Source of the DNA: Duganella alba
GTDB taxonomy: Bacteria; Pseudomonadota; Gammaproteobacteria; Burkholderiales; Burkholderiaceae_D
Direction: 5' to 3'
Assembly (NCBI RefSeq): GCF_009674495.1
Contig: NZ_WKJN01000017.1
Location: forward strand, 1-64,000
DNA: 64,000 nucleotides
The notes beneath the pieces were generated by a model. The model had not been told where the DNA came from and did no database searches. It saw only the letters and a list, made by a program, of their open reading frames with translations. Shown here piece by piece: positions 49,827-59,174 of the stretch. Position numbers and translations under genes: made by a program. Position 1 is the stretch's first letter, and each line of letters begins with the position of its first letter.

Positions 49827-52304
49827 TTAGTATTGTCCGCGCAGCGTCAGCATCACGCCGCGCGGCGCGCCGTAGTAATAACCGGGTCCGTACTCGCGGA
49901 TTTTCTCGTAGTACACCTTGTCCAGCAGGTTGCTCACGTTCAGCTGCGCGCTGAGCTTGGGACTGACGCGGTACGACACCAGGCCGGACACCAGCGTGTA
50001 GCCGCCCTGACGTGCAAACGCCGTGCCGCTCTGACTGGTGATTTCACTCTGCAGGTTGATGCCGCCACCGACCGACCACTGGTTCAACTGGCCCGGCAGC
50101 GTGTAGTTGGTGAACAGCCGCACCAGATGCTTGGGCGTGGTGGTGCGCAGCGCCTTGCCGGTATTGCTGGCGGTGTCGCGCACGTACTTGGTGTTGTTCA
50201 GCGTGTAGCCGGCCGAGATTTTCCAGCTGGACGTCAGCTGGCCGGACACCTCGGCCTCGAAGCCACGGCTGCGCTGCTCGCCGCCGGCGATCTGGCAATA
50301 GCCGTTGGTGTAGTCTGGCGGACACGGGTTCGGCGAGCTGAGGTCGTCGATTGCCTTGCCGTTCTGCTCAAGCTGGAAGATCGCCAGCGCGGTGTTGAGC
50401 TTCTTGTTGAAGAACTCACCCTTGACGCCCAGCTCGATATTGCGGCCGGTGATCGGCGCCAGCGCCTGGCCGCCGACCGCGAAGGCGCGCTGCGGCGTGA
50501 ACACGTCGGCATAGCTGCCGTACACGCTGAGGTTGTCGTTGAGGGTGTACAGCGCCGCCACATAGGGCGTCAGTTCGGCGTCCACGCTGTAGGCGCCGAC
50601 GCCGCCCGACGGTTTGTAATCCCACCAGCTCATGCGTGCGCCGACGATGACGGTGAGCGGATCGGTCACGCTGAAGCGCACCGTGCTGTAGACGCCTTGC
50701 TGCTCGGTCAGGTTCTTGACGTAGGTGCCGGTGAAGACCGGGCCGGCCGGCATCGCCACGTTGTACGGATCCCAGGTGTAGGGATCGAGGCCGGTCATCG
50801 ACGGCAGGCCGCTGGTGGTGGTGCAGGAGCCGGCCACCGGCTGGGCGTAGTCGCGGCTGCCGTTGGCGCCGACCACCAGCTCGTGCTTGCGGCCCAGCAG
50901 CTCGAACGGGCCGCTGGCGTAGATGTCCCAGCTGCTTTGCTCGGCCGTGTAGTCCTTTTCGCCGCAGCGGCTGATCTGGTAGTTGATCTTGCTGGGATTG
51001 GTGGTGCTGCGCGAGATCAGCGTCTGCACATAGCCGTCGACGCCGTTCAGGCGTTTCATCTTGATGAAGTTGAAGCTGGCCTTGGCCGTCCAGCCGTTGT
51101 CGAAATCGTGCTCCAGCGAGGTGAAGGCTTGCTGGTTTTCGCGGTCCCAGTGGTTCTCGGACGAGCCAAGGTAGGTGTCGCGCGGGAAGTCCATCGGGCT
51201 GCCGTCGACATTGGCCAGCAGGTTGCCCCAGGCGCCGTTGGTTTTCAGCTGCGAAAATTCCAGGCCGGCGATCAGGCGCGTGTTGTGCGCCAGGTCGGCT
51301 TCCAGCACGCCGTACAGCAGGCCCTTGTCCGAATAGCGGGCTTTCTGGAAGTGGTGGCGCTGGTCCTCGACCGCCACCACGCGGCCGCGCAGTGAGCCGG
51401 ACTCGTTCAACGGGCCGGAGATATCGCCCTCGGCGCGGTAGGTGTCCCAGCTGCCGACGGTGGCGGCGCCGGCCGCATAAAACTGTTCGGTCGGACGCTT
51501 GCGCACCAGGTTGACGGCGCCGGACGGGCTGCCGGCGCCGCGCATCAGGCCGGCCGCACCGCGCAGCACTTCGGCGTGGTCCATGGTCGCCATGTCGGGC
51601 TGGATGTAGAAGCCGTTGCCGCTGCCGGGCGTGATGGCGGCCGTGCCGTCGAACTGCACGTTGGTGATTTCCTGGCCGCGCGCGTAATAGCTGACGCGCT
51701 CCGAATCGGTATTGAACACTTCGATGCCGGGCGTGCTGCGCAGCACGTCGTTGAGGTCAGACAGGCCCTGGTCTTCAATCTGTTGACGTGAAATGACGGT
51801 CAGGCTGTGCGGCGTTTCGCGCGGCGACGCGTTGACCTTGCCGATCGACAGGGCGCGCGCGCCGTACGAGCCGGTGCCTTCGCTGATGTTGTCGCGGGTG
51901 GCGGTGATCACCACCGCCGACATGGTCTGATCGGCGCTGCCGACGGCCGCCGCCGGGCGCAGCGCGTATTCGCCGTTGCCGCCGCGGACCGCTTCCAGGC
52001 CGCTGCCGGCCAGTAGCGTGGCCAGGCCGGCCGGAATGTCAAAGCTGCCTTGCAGGCCGCGGCTGGTCTTGCCCTCGGCCAGCTCGGTGCTGCCAGCCAG
52101 GAAAATGCCGGATTCGCCGACAAAGCGCGTCAGCACGGTTTTCAGCGGGCCGGCGGGAATCTGGTACTGGCGCACGGTCTGGGCCGGCGTTTGCGCCTGC
52201 GCGGCATGCAGCGGCGTCAGCACGAGGCCGGCCAGCGCCATGCGCAGGGTGAGCACGGCCAGACGGGGCGCGGGGCGGTTGGAGTGGAGCGATTGCTTGG
52301 ACAT
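49827..52304 (-). CDS. TonB-dependent siderophore receptor with STN domain
   Basis: The 825-residue receptor has a signal peptide, then a secretin/TonB N-terminal (STN) domain with QYQIPAGPLKTVLTRFVGESGIF, which allows it to signal to a FecR anti-sigma protein. The plug has the typical siderophore-receptor segment around NVQFDGTAAITPG and the barrel ends MLTLRGQY. The start at 52304 begins the signal peptide. It lies 93 bases from fecR and 1070 from the sigma gene on the same strand, a classic fecI-fecR-fecA order. Ligand: probably a ferric siderophore. Confidence 0.92.
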   Translation of the reverse strand: MSKQSLHSNRPAPRLAVLTLRMALAGLVLTPLHAAQAQTPAQTVRQYQIPAGPLKTVLTRFVGESGIFLAGSTELAEGKTSRGLQGSFDIPAGLATLLAGSGLEAVRGGNGEYALRPAAAVGSADQTMSAVVITATRDNISEGTGSYGARALSIGKVNASPRETPHSLTVISRQQIEDQGLSDLNDVLRSTPGIEVFNTDSERVSYYARGQEITNVQFDGTAAITPGSGNGFYIQPDMATMDHAEVLRGAAGLMRGAGSPSGAVNLVRKRPTEQFYAAGAATVGSWDTYRAEGDISGPLNESGSLRGRVVAVEDQRHHFQKARYSDKGLLYGVLEADLAHNTRLIAGLEFSQLKTNGAWGNLLANVDGSPMDFPRDTYLGSSENHWDRENQQAFTSLEHDFDNGWTAKASFNFIKMKRLNGVDGYVQTLISRSTTNPSKINYQISRCGEKDYTAEQSSWDIYASGPFELLGRKHELVVGANGSRDYAQPVAGSCTTTSGLPSMTGLDPYTWDPYNVAMPAGPVFTGTYVKNLTEQQGVYSTVRFSVTDPLTVIVGARMSWWDYKPSGGVGAYSVDAELTPYVAALYTLNDNLSVYGSYADVFTPQRAFAVGGQALAPITGRNIELGVKGEFFNKKLNTALAIFQLEQNGKAIDDLSSPNPCPPDYTNGYCQIAGGEQRSRGFEAEVSGQLTSSWKISAGYTLNNTKYVRDTASNTGKALRTTTPKHLVRLFTNYTLPGQLNQWSVGGGINLQSEITSQSGTAFARQGGYTLVSGLVSYRVSPKLSAQLNVSNLLDKVYYEKIREYGPGYYYGAPRGVMLTLRGQY

Positions 52305-52368
52305 GTATTCTCTCGGACAGTGATGGATGTAGAAGACTGCTTCATCTTCTGAATCGAAGTGCCGGGTC

Positions 52369-52385
52369 AAAAGCGGAACCTCCGC
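52369..52385 (-). terminator. Weak terminator-like hairpin between fecR and fecA
   Basis: On the minus strand a 5-bp stem GCGGA/TCCGC with GGT loop is followed by TTTT. It lies just after the FecR stop and before the receptor gene. The short stem makes it at best an attenuator that lowers read-through. Confidence 0.4.
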
Positions 52386-52397
52386 TGCAAAATATTT

Positions 52398-53384
52398 TTA
52401 TTTCGGCTCGATGGTGGTCCACCACGGCAGCGTGCGTTGTACACGGATCGGCAGCACGCTTTCCAGCATGGCCAGCGTGCGCTCGGGATCGCGCAGCGGG
52501 TAGCCACCCAGCACGCGCAGCTCGGCCACTTGCGGCGCCACGCCGATGTGGCCGCGATGGTAGCGGCGCAATTCCGCCACCAGCTCCTTGAGTGGAATGT
52601 CGGCGGCCAGCAGCACGCCACGGGTCCAGGCTTCGCGCGCCGGATCGGCGGCAACGGTGGGCTGGATCTGCACGCTGTCGAAGCGGGCCTGGCTGCCGGC
52701 ATTGATGACGCGCAGCGCGCCTTGTCCGGTGCGCACTTCCACCCCGCCCTGGTAGACGGCCAGCAGGGTGGTATCGCCATCGAGACGCACGGTGAAGCGG
52801 GTGCCCAGCGCGCGCAGGCGGCCATGGCGGGTGGTGGCGACAAACGGCCGCGCGTCGTGGGCGGTTTCGATCAGCATTTCGCCGCCCAGCAGGTCGACGC
52901 GGCGCAGGGCCGGCTGGTAGTCGGCATTCAGGGCGCTGGCCGTGTTGAGCCAGATGCTGGTGCCGTCGGCCAGCGCGATGTCGCGGATTTCGCCGGTGCC
53001 GGTGGAATGGTCGGCCGACCAGGCCAGCGCCAGTTCCGGCAGCGGGCTGTGGCGCCAGCCGGCCCAGCCCAGCAGGCCGGTGCCGGTCAGCGCCACGATG
53101 CCGCGCAGCAGATGGCGGCGGCCGTTGCGTGTCTGGCGCACTTGGGTCAGGGCGGTGGCTGCGGCGCGGCGGCTTTCCGGCGTCTGCACCGGCGCGAAGC
53201 GGCGGCTGATGGATTCGGCATAGTTCCAGGCGTCGCGATGTTCGGGCGACTGCGCCAGCCAGCTTTGCCAGTCGGTCCGATCCTGTTCGGTGGCGTCGCT
53301 CGAGCGCAGCAGCGCGAACCATTCGGCCGCGTGCTGCATCGCTGCGTGCGATGGCGCGGTGTCGGGTGCGGCGTCAGGCGGCAT
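52398..53384 (-). CDS. FecR-type anti-sigma regulator
   Basis: The 328-residue protein has a cytoplasmic N-terminal domain with QSWLAQSPEHRDAWNYAESI typical of FecR. One membrane segment follows near 95-115, and then a periplasmic FecR domain: GEIRDIALADGTSIWLNTAS, RRVDLLGGEMLIETAHDARP, GRLRALGTRFTVRLDGD. It receives the signal from the STN domain of the receptor and controls the sigma factor. It overlaps the sigma gene by 11 bases. Confidence 0.93.
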   Translation of the reverse strand: MPPDAAPDTAPSHAAMQHAAEWFALLRSSDATEQDRTDWQSWLAQSPEHRDAWNYAESISRRFAPVQTPESRRAAATALTQVRQTRNGRRHLLRGIVALTGTGLLGWAGWRHSPLPELALAWSADHSTGTGEIRDIALADGTSIWLNTASALNADYQPALRRVDLLGGEMLIETAHDARPFVATTRHGRLRALGTRFTVRLDGDTTLLAVYQGGVEVRTGQGALRVINAGSQARFDSVQIQPTVAADPAREAWTRGVLLAADIPLKELVAELRRYHRGHIGVAPQVAELRVLGGYPLRDPERTLAMLESVLPIRVQRTLPWWTTIEPK

Positions 53385-53895
53385 TGGCGGCCCAGCGCGC
53401 TTCCAGCTGCATGCAGTGCAACATCGCCTGCGCCATGTATTTGCGCACCATGCGGTCGGACACGCCCAGTTCGGCGGCGATCTGCTGGTCGGTCATTTCC
53501 AGCACGATGCCCATCACGAAGGCGCTGGCGACATTGGCCGGCAGCTTGCGCAGCATGGCGTCAACCGCCGTCAGCGCTTGCAGCACGATCGCGCTGTGTT
53601 CGGCGGAGCAGGTGAACGGCTCCGGCTGGGCGGCGAGGGCGTCGAGCCACGCCTGTTCCACCTCGCGGCGGCGCCACAGGTCCACGCACAGGCCGCGCGC
53701 GACCGTGCTCAGGTAGGCGCGCGCACCGTCGAAGCTGTCGAAGCTGCGCGGCTTGACCAGCAGGCGGATAAAGGCGTCATGGGCCAGATCGGCGGCATCG
53801 CCCCGGTTGCCGAGGCGGCGCTGAAGCAAACTGTACAGCCAGCCGTGATGGTCGGAATACAGGCCATCGACGTTCTCAGCATTCATTGCCTGCAT
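53374..53895 (-). CDS. ECF sigma factor, FecI-like
   Basis: The 173-residue sigma-70 family factor has region 2 in LYSDHHGWLYSLLQRRLGNRG and DAADLAHDAFIRLLVKP, and region 4 near the end (QQIAAELGVSDRMVRKYMAQ) for -35 recognition. The start is either 53895 or 53886. A Fur-box-like site (53917-53935) lies just upstream, so iron should repress it. It is cotranscribed with fecR and expected to turn on the downstream receptor. Confidence 0.93.
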   Translation of the reverse strand: MQAMNAENVDGLYSDHHGWLYSLLQRRLGNRGDAADLAHDAFIRLLVKPRSFDSFDGARAYLSTVARGLCVDLWRRREVEQAWLDALAAQPEPFTCSAEHSAIVLQALTAVDAMLRKLPANVASAFVMGIVLEMTDQQIAAELGVSDRMVRKYMAQAMLHCMQLEARWAANAA

Positions 53896-53916
53896 TCGGC
53901 ACCTGCCACTTTATCT

Positions 53917-53935
53917 GTGAATAAGAATCATTCCA
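53917..53935. promoter_or_regulatory. Fur-box-like site, sigma/FecR operon
   Basis: GTGAATAAGAATCATTCCA matches the 19-base Fur consensus at 12 positions, including the central AATCATT half. It lies about 22 bases upstream of the sigma gene, in the divergent region shared with the next TonB receptor. Confidence 0.6.
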
Positions 53936-54042
53936 TTTTAAAGTATAGTCAGAGATAGCGCAATAATGGTGTTTTTTTGGCGCAAAAGGTTCCCTTTCGC
54001 CGCGCTGTGGTGTCAAGGCCGGTAATCATTAACTGACACGAA

Positions 54043-56511
54043 ATGGATCTGAGCATGTCCGTATCACGCTTCCCCCTGTTACGTCCCCTGACGCTGTCGA
54101 TTCACCTGGCCTGCATCGGCCTGGTGCTTGCCGGAGCCGCCGGTGCACAGATCCAGGCAACAGCTGCCGCCGCCAGGCGTTTCGACGTGCCGGCCGGGCC
54201 GTTGGGCGTGGCGCTGCGCCAGTTTGCCGACCAGGCCAACATCCTGCTGTCCTCGGACGCCCGGCTGACGCAGGACAAGAGCAGTCCCGGCCTGCACGCG
54301 GTGGCGACGCCGGCGCAGGGCTTGCAGCAACTGTTGAGCGGCAGCGGCCTGGCGGCGGTGGTGCAGGCCGACGGCAGCTTTGTGCTGCGCCTGGCCGCGC
54401 CGGCGCCACCAGCGCCGGGCGCAGCGGCGCCGGCAGCAGCGCCGGTGATGATGGCGGAAGTGGTGGTGCTGGGCGAGCGCTCCACGCAGGCGGACGGCAG
54501 CTACCGTCCGGTGCCCAGCAAATCCGCGTTGCACTCGGACATGAGCACGCTGGATGCGCCGCAGGTGCTGAATGTGGTTCCCGCCCAGGTCATCAGCGAC
54601 CAGCGCCCGCGCAATCTGGACGACGCGCTGTCCAACGTCAGCGGCATCACCCAGGGCAATACGCTGGCCGGCACGCAGGACACCATCATGAAACGCGGCT
54701 TCGGCGGCAACCGCGACGGCTCCATCATGCACAACGGCATGCCGCTGGTGCAGGGCCGCGGCATGAACGCCGCCGCCGAAAGCGTGGAGGTGCTGAAAGG
54801 CCCGGCCTCGCTGTTATACGGCATCATGGACCCGGGCGGCGTGATCAATGTGGTCAGCAAGAAACCGCTGCTGGAGCAGAGCACCAGCCTGTCGGTGCTG
54901 GCTTCCACCTATGGCGCCGGCAAGGACGGCGCCGGCGTCACGCTGGACAGCACCGGCGCCATCGGCACGGCCGGCCTGGCGTACCGCGTGATCGTCGACC
55001 ACATCAACGAGGACTACTGGCGCAATTTCGGCCGCCACCGCGAAACGCTGTTCGCGCCGTCACTGGCCTGGTACGCCAAGGATACGCAGGTGGTGCTGTC
55101 CTACGAACACCGCCAGTTCCTGTACCCATTCGATCGCGGCACGGCGCTTGATCCGCGCACCAATGCGCCGCTGGATATTCCCATCACGCGCCGCCTGGAC
55201 GAGCCGTTCAACGCCATGGATGGCCGTTCCGACCTGGGCCAACTGACGGTCGACCAGCAACTGAGCAAGGAATGGAAGGCGCACCTGGGCGTCAGCTACA
55301 ACCGCGAAGTCTACGACGCCAACCAGTTGCGCGTGAACGGTGTCAACGTCAACACCGGCACGCTGGTGCGCAGCAACGACGCCACGCACGGCGCCATTTC
55401 CACCGACAGCTACGGCCTGTTCTACCTGCAAGGCTCGCTGAACCTGGGCGGCCTGCACCACGAAATGCAGATCGGCAGCGATATCGAGTACCGCCGCATC
55501 TTTCGCGCCGACCTGCTGCGCCAGGCCACCACCAGCACTTTTTCGTACCTGAATCCGGTGTACGGCAAGGAGGCGCCATCCGCCACCGTATCGGCCAGCG
55601 ACAGCGACCAGAGCGACCAGCTGCACGACAAATCGGTGTTCGCGCAGGACAGCATCTACCTGACTGACCGCTGGATCGTCTCCGCCGGCGTGCGCTACCA
55701 GGATTACCAACAGATCGCCGGGCGCGGCCGCCCGTTCACGGCCAACACCAATACCGACAGCTCGAAATGGCTGCCGAAAGCCGGTCTGGTGTACAAGCTG
55801 TCGCCGGCCTGGTCGCTGTACGGCAGCTATACCGAATCGCTGAAGCCGGCATCGACCATCGCGCCGTTGAGCACCGGCGTGGTGATCGACTCGGCGGTGC
55901 TGCCGGAGCAGGCCAAGGCATGGGAGGCGGGCGTCAAGCTGGCCAATCCGGCCGGTTTCTCGGGCAGCCTGGCGCTGTTCAACATCGACAAGCAGAACGT
56001 GCTGGTCTCGCAGTTCAACGACAGCACCAAGCTGACCGACTGGCGCACGGCCGGCGCGGCGCGTGCCCGTGGGCTGGAGGCGGATATCTCGGGCCGCCTG
56101 AGCCGTAACTGGAACCTGATCGGCAGCTACGCCTATACCGACGCCATCACCACGCAAGATCCGCTGTACCAGGGTTTCCGCCTGTGGAACGTCGCGCGCC
56201 AGACCGCTTCGCTATCGGCCGCCTACGACGCCGGCGCGGTGCTTGGCGACGACAAACTGCGTACCGGGCTCGGCGCGCACTATGTCGGCAAGCGCGCCGG
56301 CGACTCGGCCAACAGCTTCATGCTGCCGGCCTACACCGTGGCCGATGCCTTCGCCACCTATGACACCCGCATCGGCGGCCGCAACGTGCGCTTCCAGCTG
56401 AACGTCAAGAACCTGTTCGACCGGCATTACTACCCATCCAGCGTCAACAAGTATTTTGTCTCGGTGGGCGATGCGCGCCAGGTATCGCTGCTGACCACGC
56501 TGGACTTTTAA
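54043..56511 (+). CDS. TonB-dependent siderophore receptor with STN domain
   Basis: The 822-residue receptor has a signal peptide and an STN domain (RRFDVPAGPLGVALRQFADQ). A long Ala/Pro linker (APPAPGAAAPAAAPV) follows, then a plug with MKRGFGGNRDGSIMHNGM and VEVLKGPASLLYG, and a barrel ending VSLLTTLDF. The plug is close to ferrichrome/hydroxamate-type receptors. An alternative ATG at 54055 is possible. It is followed by a YncE-like gene and a second sigma/FecR pair, with which it probably forms a signalling set. Confidence 0.91.
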   Translation: MDLSMSVSRFPLLRPLTLSIHLACIGLVLAGAAGAQIQATAAAARRFDVPAGPLGVALRQFADQANILLSSDARLTQDKSSPGLHAVATPAQGLQQLLSGSGLAAVVQADGSFVLRLAAPAPPAPGAAAPAAAPVMMAEVVVLGERSTQADGSYRPVPSKSALHSDMSTLDAPQVLNVVPAQVISDQRPRNLDDALSNVSGITQGNTLAGTQDTIMKRGFGGNRDGSIMHNGMPLVQGRGMNAAAESVEVLKGPASLLYGIMDPGGVINVVSKKPLLEQSTSLSVLASTYGAGKDGAGVTLDSTGAIGTAGLAYRVIVDHINEDYWRNFGRHRETLFAPSLAWYAKDTQVVLSYEHRQFLYPFDRGTALDPRTNAPLDIPITRRLDEPFNAMDGRSDLGQLTVDQQLSKEWKAHLGVSYNREVYDANQLRVNGVNVNTGTLVRSNDATHGAISTDSYGLFYLQGSLNLGGLHHEMQIGSDIEYRRIFRADLLRQATTSTFSYLNPVYGKEAPSATVSASDSDQSDQLHDKSVFAQDSIYLTDRWIVSAGVRYQDYQQIAGRGRPFTANTNTDSSKWLPKAGLVYKLSPAWSLYGSYTESLKPASTIAPLSTGVVIDSAVLPEQAKAWEAGVKLANPAGFSGSLALFNIDKQNVLVSQFNDSTKLTDWRTAGAARARGLEADISGRLSRNWNLIGSYAYTDAITTQDPLYQGFRLWNVARQTASLSAAYDAGAVLGDDKLRTGLGAHYVGKRAGDSANSFMLPAYTVADAFATYDTRIGGRNVRFQLNVKNLFDRHYYPSSVNKYFVSVGDARQVSLLTTLDF

Positions 56512-56520
56512 GGAGGCGCC

Positions 56521-57588
56521 ATGACCGCATTGCACATTGGCGTCTCCCGATTGCTCGCCGGCCTGATGCTGGGACTGGCCGGCATGACGGCCCATGCCGA
56601 CGACGGCCTGCTGGCCCGCATCGAACACAGCGCCGTATTCCCGGGCAGCGGTCACAGCTGGGGCTTCGCCGCGCTGGACCCATCGCGCCCCTACCTGTGG
56701 ATCTCCCGCCGCGAGAACGGCCTGACGGTGTATGACGTCGCCGGGCGGCAGCCGGTGCGCGCGGTGGAGGGCGCGGCCGGCGCCAACGGCGTGGCCTTCG
56801 CGCCGGCCGCCGACCGCGCCTACGTGGCCAACACCGACGGCACGCTGGGCATCGTGCGCCTGTCGGACATGCGGCAGCTGCGCCGCCTTGCCGTCAGCGA
56901 CGCCAACCTGAACAGCGCCTTGCTGGAGCCGGTCAGCGGCAAGGTGTGGCTGACCAGCGGCCGCCGGGCAGCGCGTTCCACCATCTATGTGCTCGATCCG
57001 GCAAGCGACCGCATCGTGGCGCAGCACGATTTCGACATCAGGAAAATCGACCCGCCACTGGCCCTGGGCGACGGCTCGGTGATGGTGCCGATGCGCGACG
57101 AAGGCAAGCTGCTGCGGCTGGCCGGCGACACACTGGCGGTGCAGTCCACCTGGAGCTATCCGGACTGCAGGCAGCCAAGCGCGCTGGCCGTCGATCAGCA
57201 TCAGCGCCGCCTGTTCATCGCCTGCCGTGGCGAGCGGCCGGTGCTGGTGGTGGCCAACCTTGACAGCGGGGCGCAGGTCGCTTCGCTGCCGATCGGCCAC
57301 GCCGTCAATGCGCTGGCGTATGACGCCAGCCGCCGGCTGATCCTCGCTCCCAGCGGCGCCGACGGCAATCTGACGCTGGTGCGCCAGGACGACGCCGATC
57401 ACTACACAGCGCTCGGCTACGTGGCGACCCGCACCTGGGCGCACAACATGGCGTACGACGCGCGCGCCGGCAGGGCCTACCTGCTGACGATGGACGTGAC
57501 CCAGCCGGCCACACCGCCGGGCGGCGCCAAACACGACCCGGTATTCCATCCCGATACCTTCACCGTACTGAGTGTGCGCATCGAATGA
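56521..57588 (+). CDS. YncE-like secreted beta-propeller protein
   Basis: The 355-residue protein has a signal peptide ending near MTAHADDG and repeated four-strand propeller units such as YLWISRRENGLTVYDVAGRQ, RAYVANTDGTLGIVRLSD and RLFIACRGERPVLVVANLDS. Similar YncE proteins are often encoded next to TonB receptors and their exact role is unclear. It has an ideal AAGGAGG ribosome site ten bases after the receptor, so it is in the same operon. Confidence 0.87.
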   Translation: MTALHIGVSRLLAGLMLGLAGMTAHADDGLLARIEHSAVFPGSGHSWGFAALDPSRPYLWISRRENGLTVYDVAGRQPVRAVEGAAGANGVAFAPAADRAYVANTDGTLGIVRLSDMRQLRRLAVSDANLNSALLEPVSGKVWLTSGRRAARSTIYVLDPASDRIVAQHDFDIRKIDPPLALGDGSVMVPMRDEGKLLRLAGDTLAVQSTWSYPDCRQPSALAVDQHQRRLFIACRGERPVLVVANLDSGAQVASLPIGHAVNALAYDASRRLILAPSGADGNLTLVRQDDADHYTALGYVATRTWAHNMAYDARAGRAYLLTMDVTQPATPPGGAKHDPVFHPDTFTVLSVRIE

Positions 57589-57622
57589 CACGGCAGGGAT
57601 TTACACGCGGCGTGTTTTATGT

Positions 57623-57641
57623 GAGAATGATTATCATTAAC
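57623..57641. promoter_or_regulatory. Fur box, second sigma/FecR pair
   Basis: GAGAATGATTATCATTAAC matches the 19-base consensus at 16 positions, the best Fur site in the window. It lies immediately before the FecI-like gene, between it and the YncE gene. Confidence 0.8.
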
Positions 57642-57660
57642 TTTGATAAATCACGCTGCT

Positions 57661-58182
57661 GTGTTCACCGCACCTTCTCCTTCCACCCACGATGCCTTTT
57701 CCCATATCTACCGGGATCATCATGGCTGGCTGCTTAACTGGCTCTGGCGCAAGCTGGGCTGCCGCAGCGGCGCGGCGGATCTGGCGCAAGACACGTTCAC
57801 GCGCGTGCTGACCGCCGACGCGGCCGGCGGCCTGCGCGAACCACGCGCTTATCTGAGCCGGGTGGCGAACAATCTGCTGGTCAATCACTGGCGCCATCTG
57901 GGCCTGGAACGCGAGTACCTGGCCGCGCTCGCCTCGCAGCCGGAGCTGCTGGCGCCGTCGCCGGAGGAGCAGGCGATGATGATGGAAACCCTGTACCGTA
58001 TCGACGCCATGCTGCAACGCCTGTCGGACAAGGCGCGCCAGGTATTCCTGATGGCGCAGCTTGAAGGCTTGCCATACGCCGACATCGGCTCTCGCCTCAG
58101 CATTTCAGAACGCATGGTCAAGAAATACATGGCGCAGGCCATGTTCGAATGCGCGCTGGCGCTGCCGGCCGACGCGGCATGA
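57661..58182 (+). CDS. ECF sigma factor, FecI-like
   Basis: The sigma factor has about 173 residues from the GTG at 57661, with no good ATG. A TTG at 57643 is also in frame. Region 2 is seen in DHHGWLLNWLWRKLGCRSGAA and region 4 in GLPYADIGSRLSISERMVKK. It follows a strong Fur box by 19 bases and overlaps the FecR gene by four bases (ATGA). The GTG choice avoids overlap with the Fur site but no clear ribosome site supports either start. Confidence 0.88.
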   Translation: MFTAPSPSTHDAFSHIYRDHHGWLLNWLWRKLGCRSGAADLAQDTFTRVLTADAAGGLREPRAYLSRVANNLLVNHWRHLGLEREYLAALASQPELLAPSPEEQAMMMETLYRIDAMLQRLSDKARQVFLMAQLEGLPYADIGSRLSISERMVKKYMAQAMFECALALPADAA

Positions 58183-59174
58183 GTTCGGCCGCGACCGAGA
58201 CCTCACAGGAGCACGCCGTCCTGCGGCAGGCGGCCGAATGGTTCGCCATTCTGCACGCCGGGGACGCCAGCGCGGCCGAGCACGAAGCATGGCAACGCTG
58301 GCTGGATGCGGCGCCGGAGCACCAACTGGCGTGGCAGAAAATTGAAGCTGTCAACCGGCAGTTCGGCATGCTGCCGGCCGAGCCGGCGCTGGCCGCGCTG
58401 AAAACACCCAATACGCGCCGTTCGGCCGCGAAGAAAATCCTGCTGCTGGCCACCACCGTCGCGTTGGGCGCGGCGGTGTCACGGCGCGACAGCCGCGAAT
58501 ACATGGCCGCTCTGGCGGCCGGCGAGCGCACCGCCGTTGGCGAGATGCGCCAGCTGGCGCTGGCCGATGGTTCTGATCTATGGATGAATACCGATAGCGC
58601 GCTGGACATCGACTTTGCCGCCGGCCTGCGCCGTGTCGCCCTGCATCGCGGCGAAATCCTGCTGCACAGCGGCCACGATCCGGTTCGTCCGGCGCGTCCG
58701 CTGGTGGTCGATCTGCTGGGCGGACGCTTGACGGCGCTGGGCACGCGCTTCAGCGTGTTCCGCACCGGCGCCGCGGCGCGCCTGGCGGTATTCGAAGGAG
58801 CGGTACGGATCGAGCTGGATTCCGGGCAGGCGCAAGTCGCCGCCGCTGGCACGCAGATGCATTTTGGCGCGGACTGGATCGGCGCCGCCGAAGCAGCCGA
58901 CGAACAGCAAAGCGCATGGACCCGCAAGCGCCTCAGCGTCGAGCGCATGCGTCTCGGTGATTTTGTCGCCACGCTGGCGCGCTTCCGGCGCGGCCACCTC
59001 AGCTGCAATCCCGCCGTGGCCGACTTGCTGCTGACCGGCAGCTATCCCCTGGATGATCTGGACCGCATTCTGTCGGCGCTCGAGAAGTCGCTGCCGGTGC
59101 GGGTGCACCGGGTGATGCCGTGGTGGGTCACGCTGGAGCCTGCCGGCATTGCGCCGGCAGGGCATGCCACTTAG
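58179..59174 (+). CDS. FecR-type anti-sigma regulator
   Basis: The 331-residue protein shows the FecR plan. The N-terminal part has WFAILHAGDASAAEHEAWQRW, then a hydrophobic segment near 91-107, then the periplasmic FecR region with GEMRQLALADGSDLWMNTDS, RRVALHRGEILLHSGHD and TALGTRFSVFRTG. The ATG at 58179 overlaps the sigma stop. Its stop overlaps the convergent Fiu-like receptor by four bases. The partner receptor is most likely the STN protein at 54043-56511, since the adjacent convergent receptor lacks an STN domain. Confidence 0.93.
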   Translation: MSSAATETSQEHAVLRQAAEWFAILHAGDASAAEHEAWQRWLDAAPEHQLAWQKIEAVNRQFGMLPAEPALAALKTPNTRRSAAKKILLLATTVALGAAVSRRDSREYMAALAAGERTAVGEMRQLALADGSDLWMNTDSALDIDFAAGLRRVALHRGEILLHSGHDPVRPARPLVVDLLGGRLTALGTRFSVFRTGAAARLAVFEGAVRIELDSGQAQVAAAGTQMHFGADWIGAAEAADEQQSAWTRKRLSVERMRLGDFVATLARFRRGHLSCNPAVADLLLTGSYPLDDLDRILSALEKSLPVRVHRVMPWWVTLEPAGIAPAGHAT

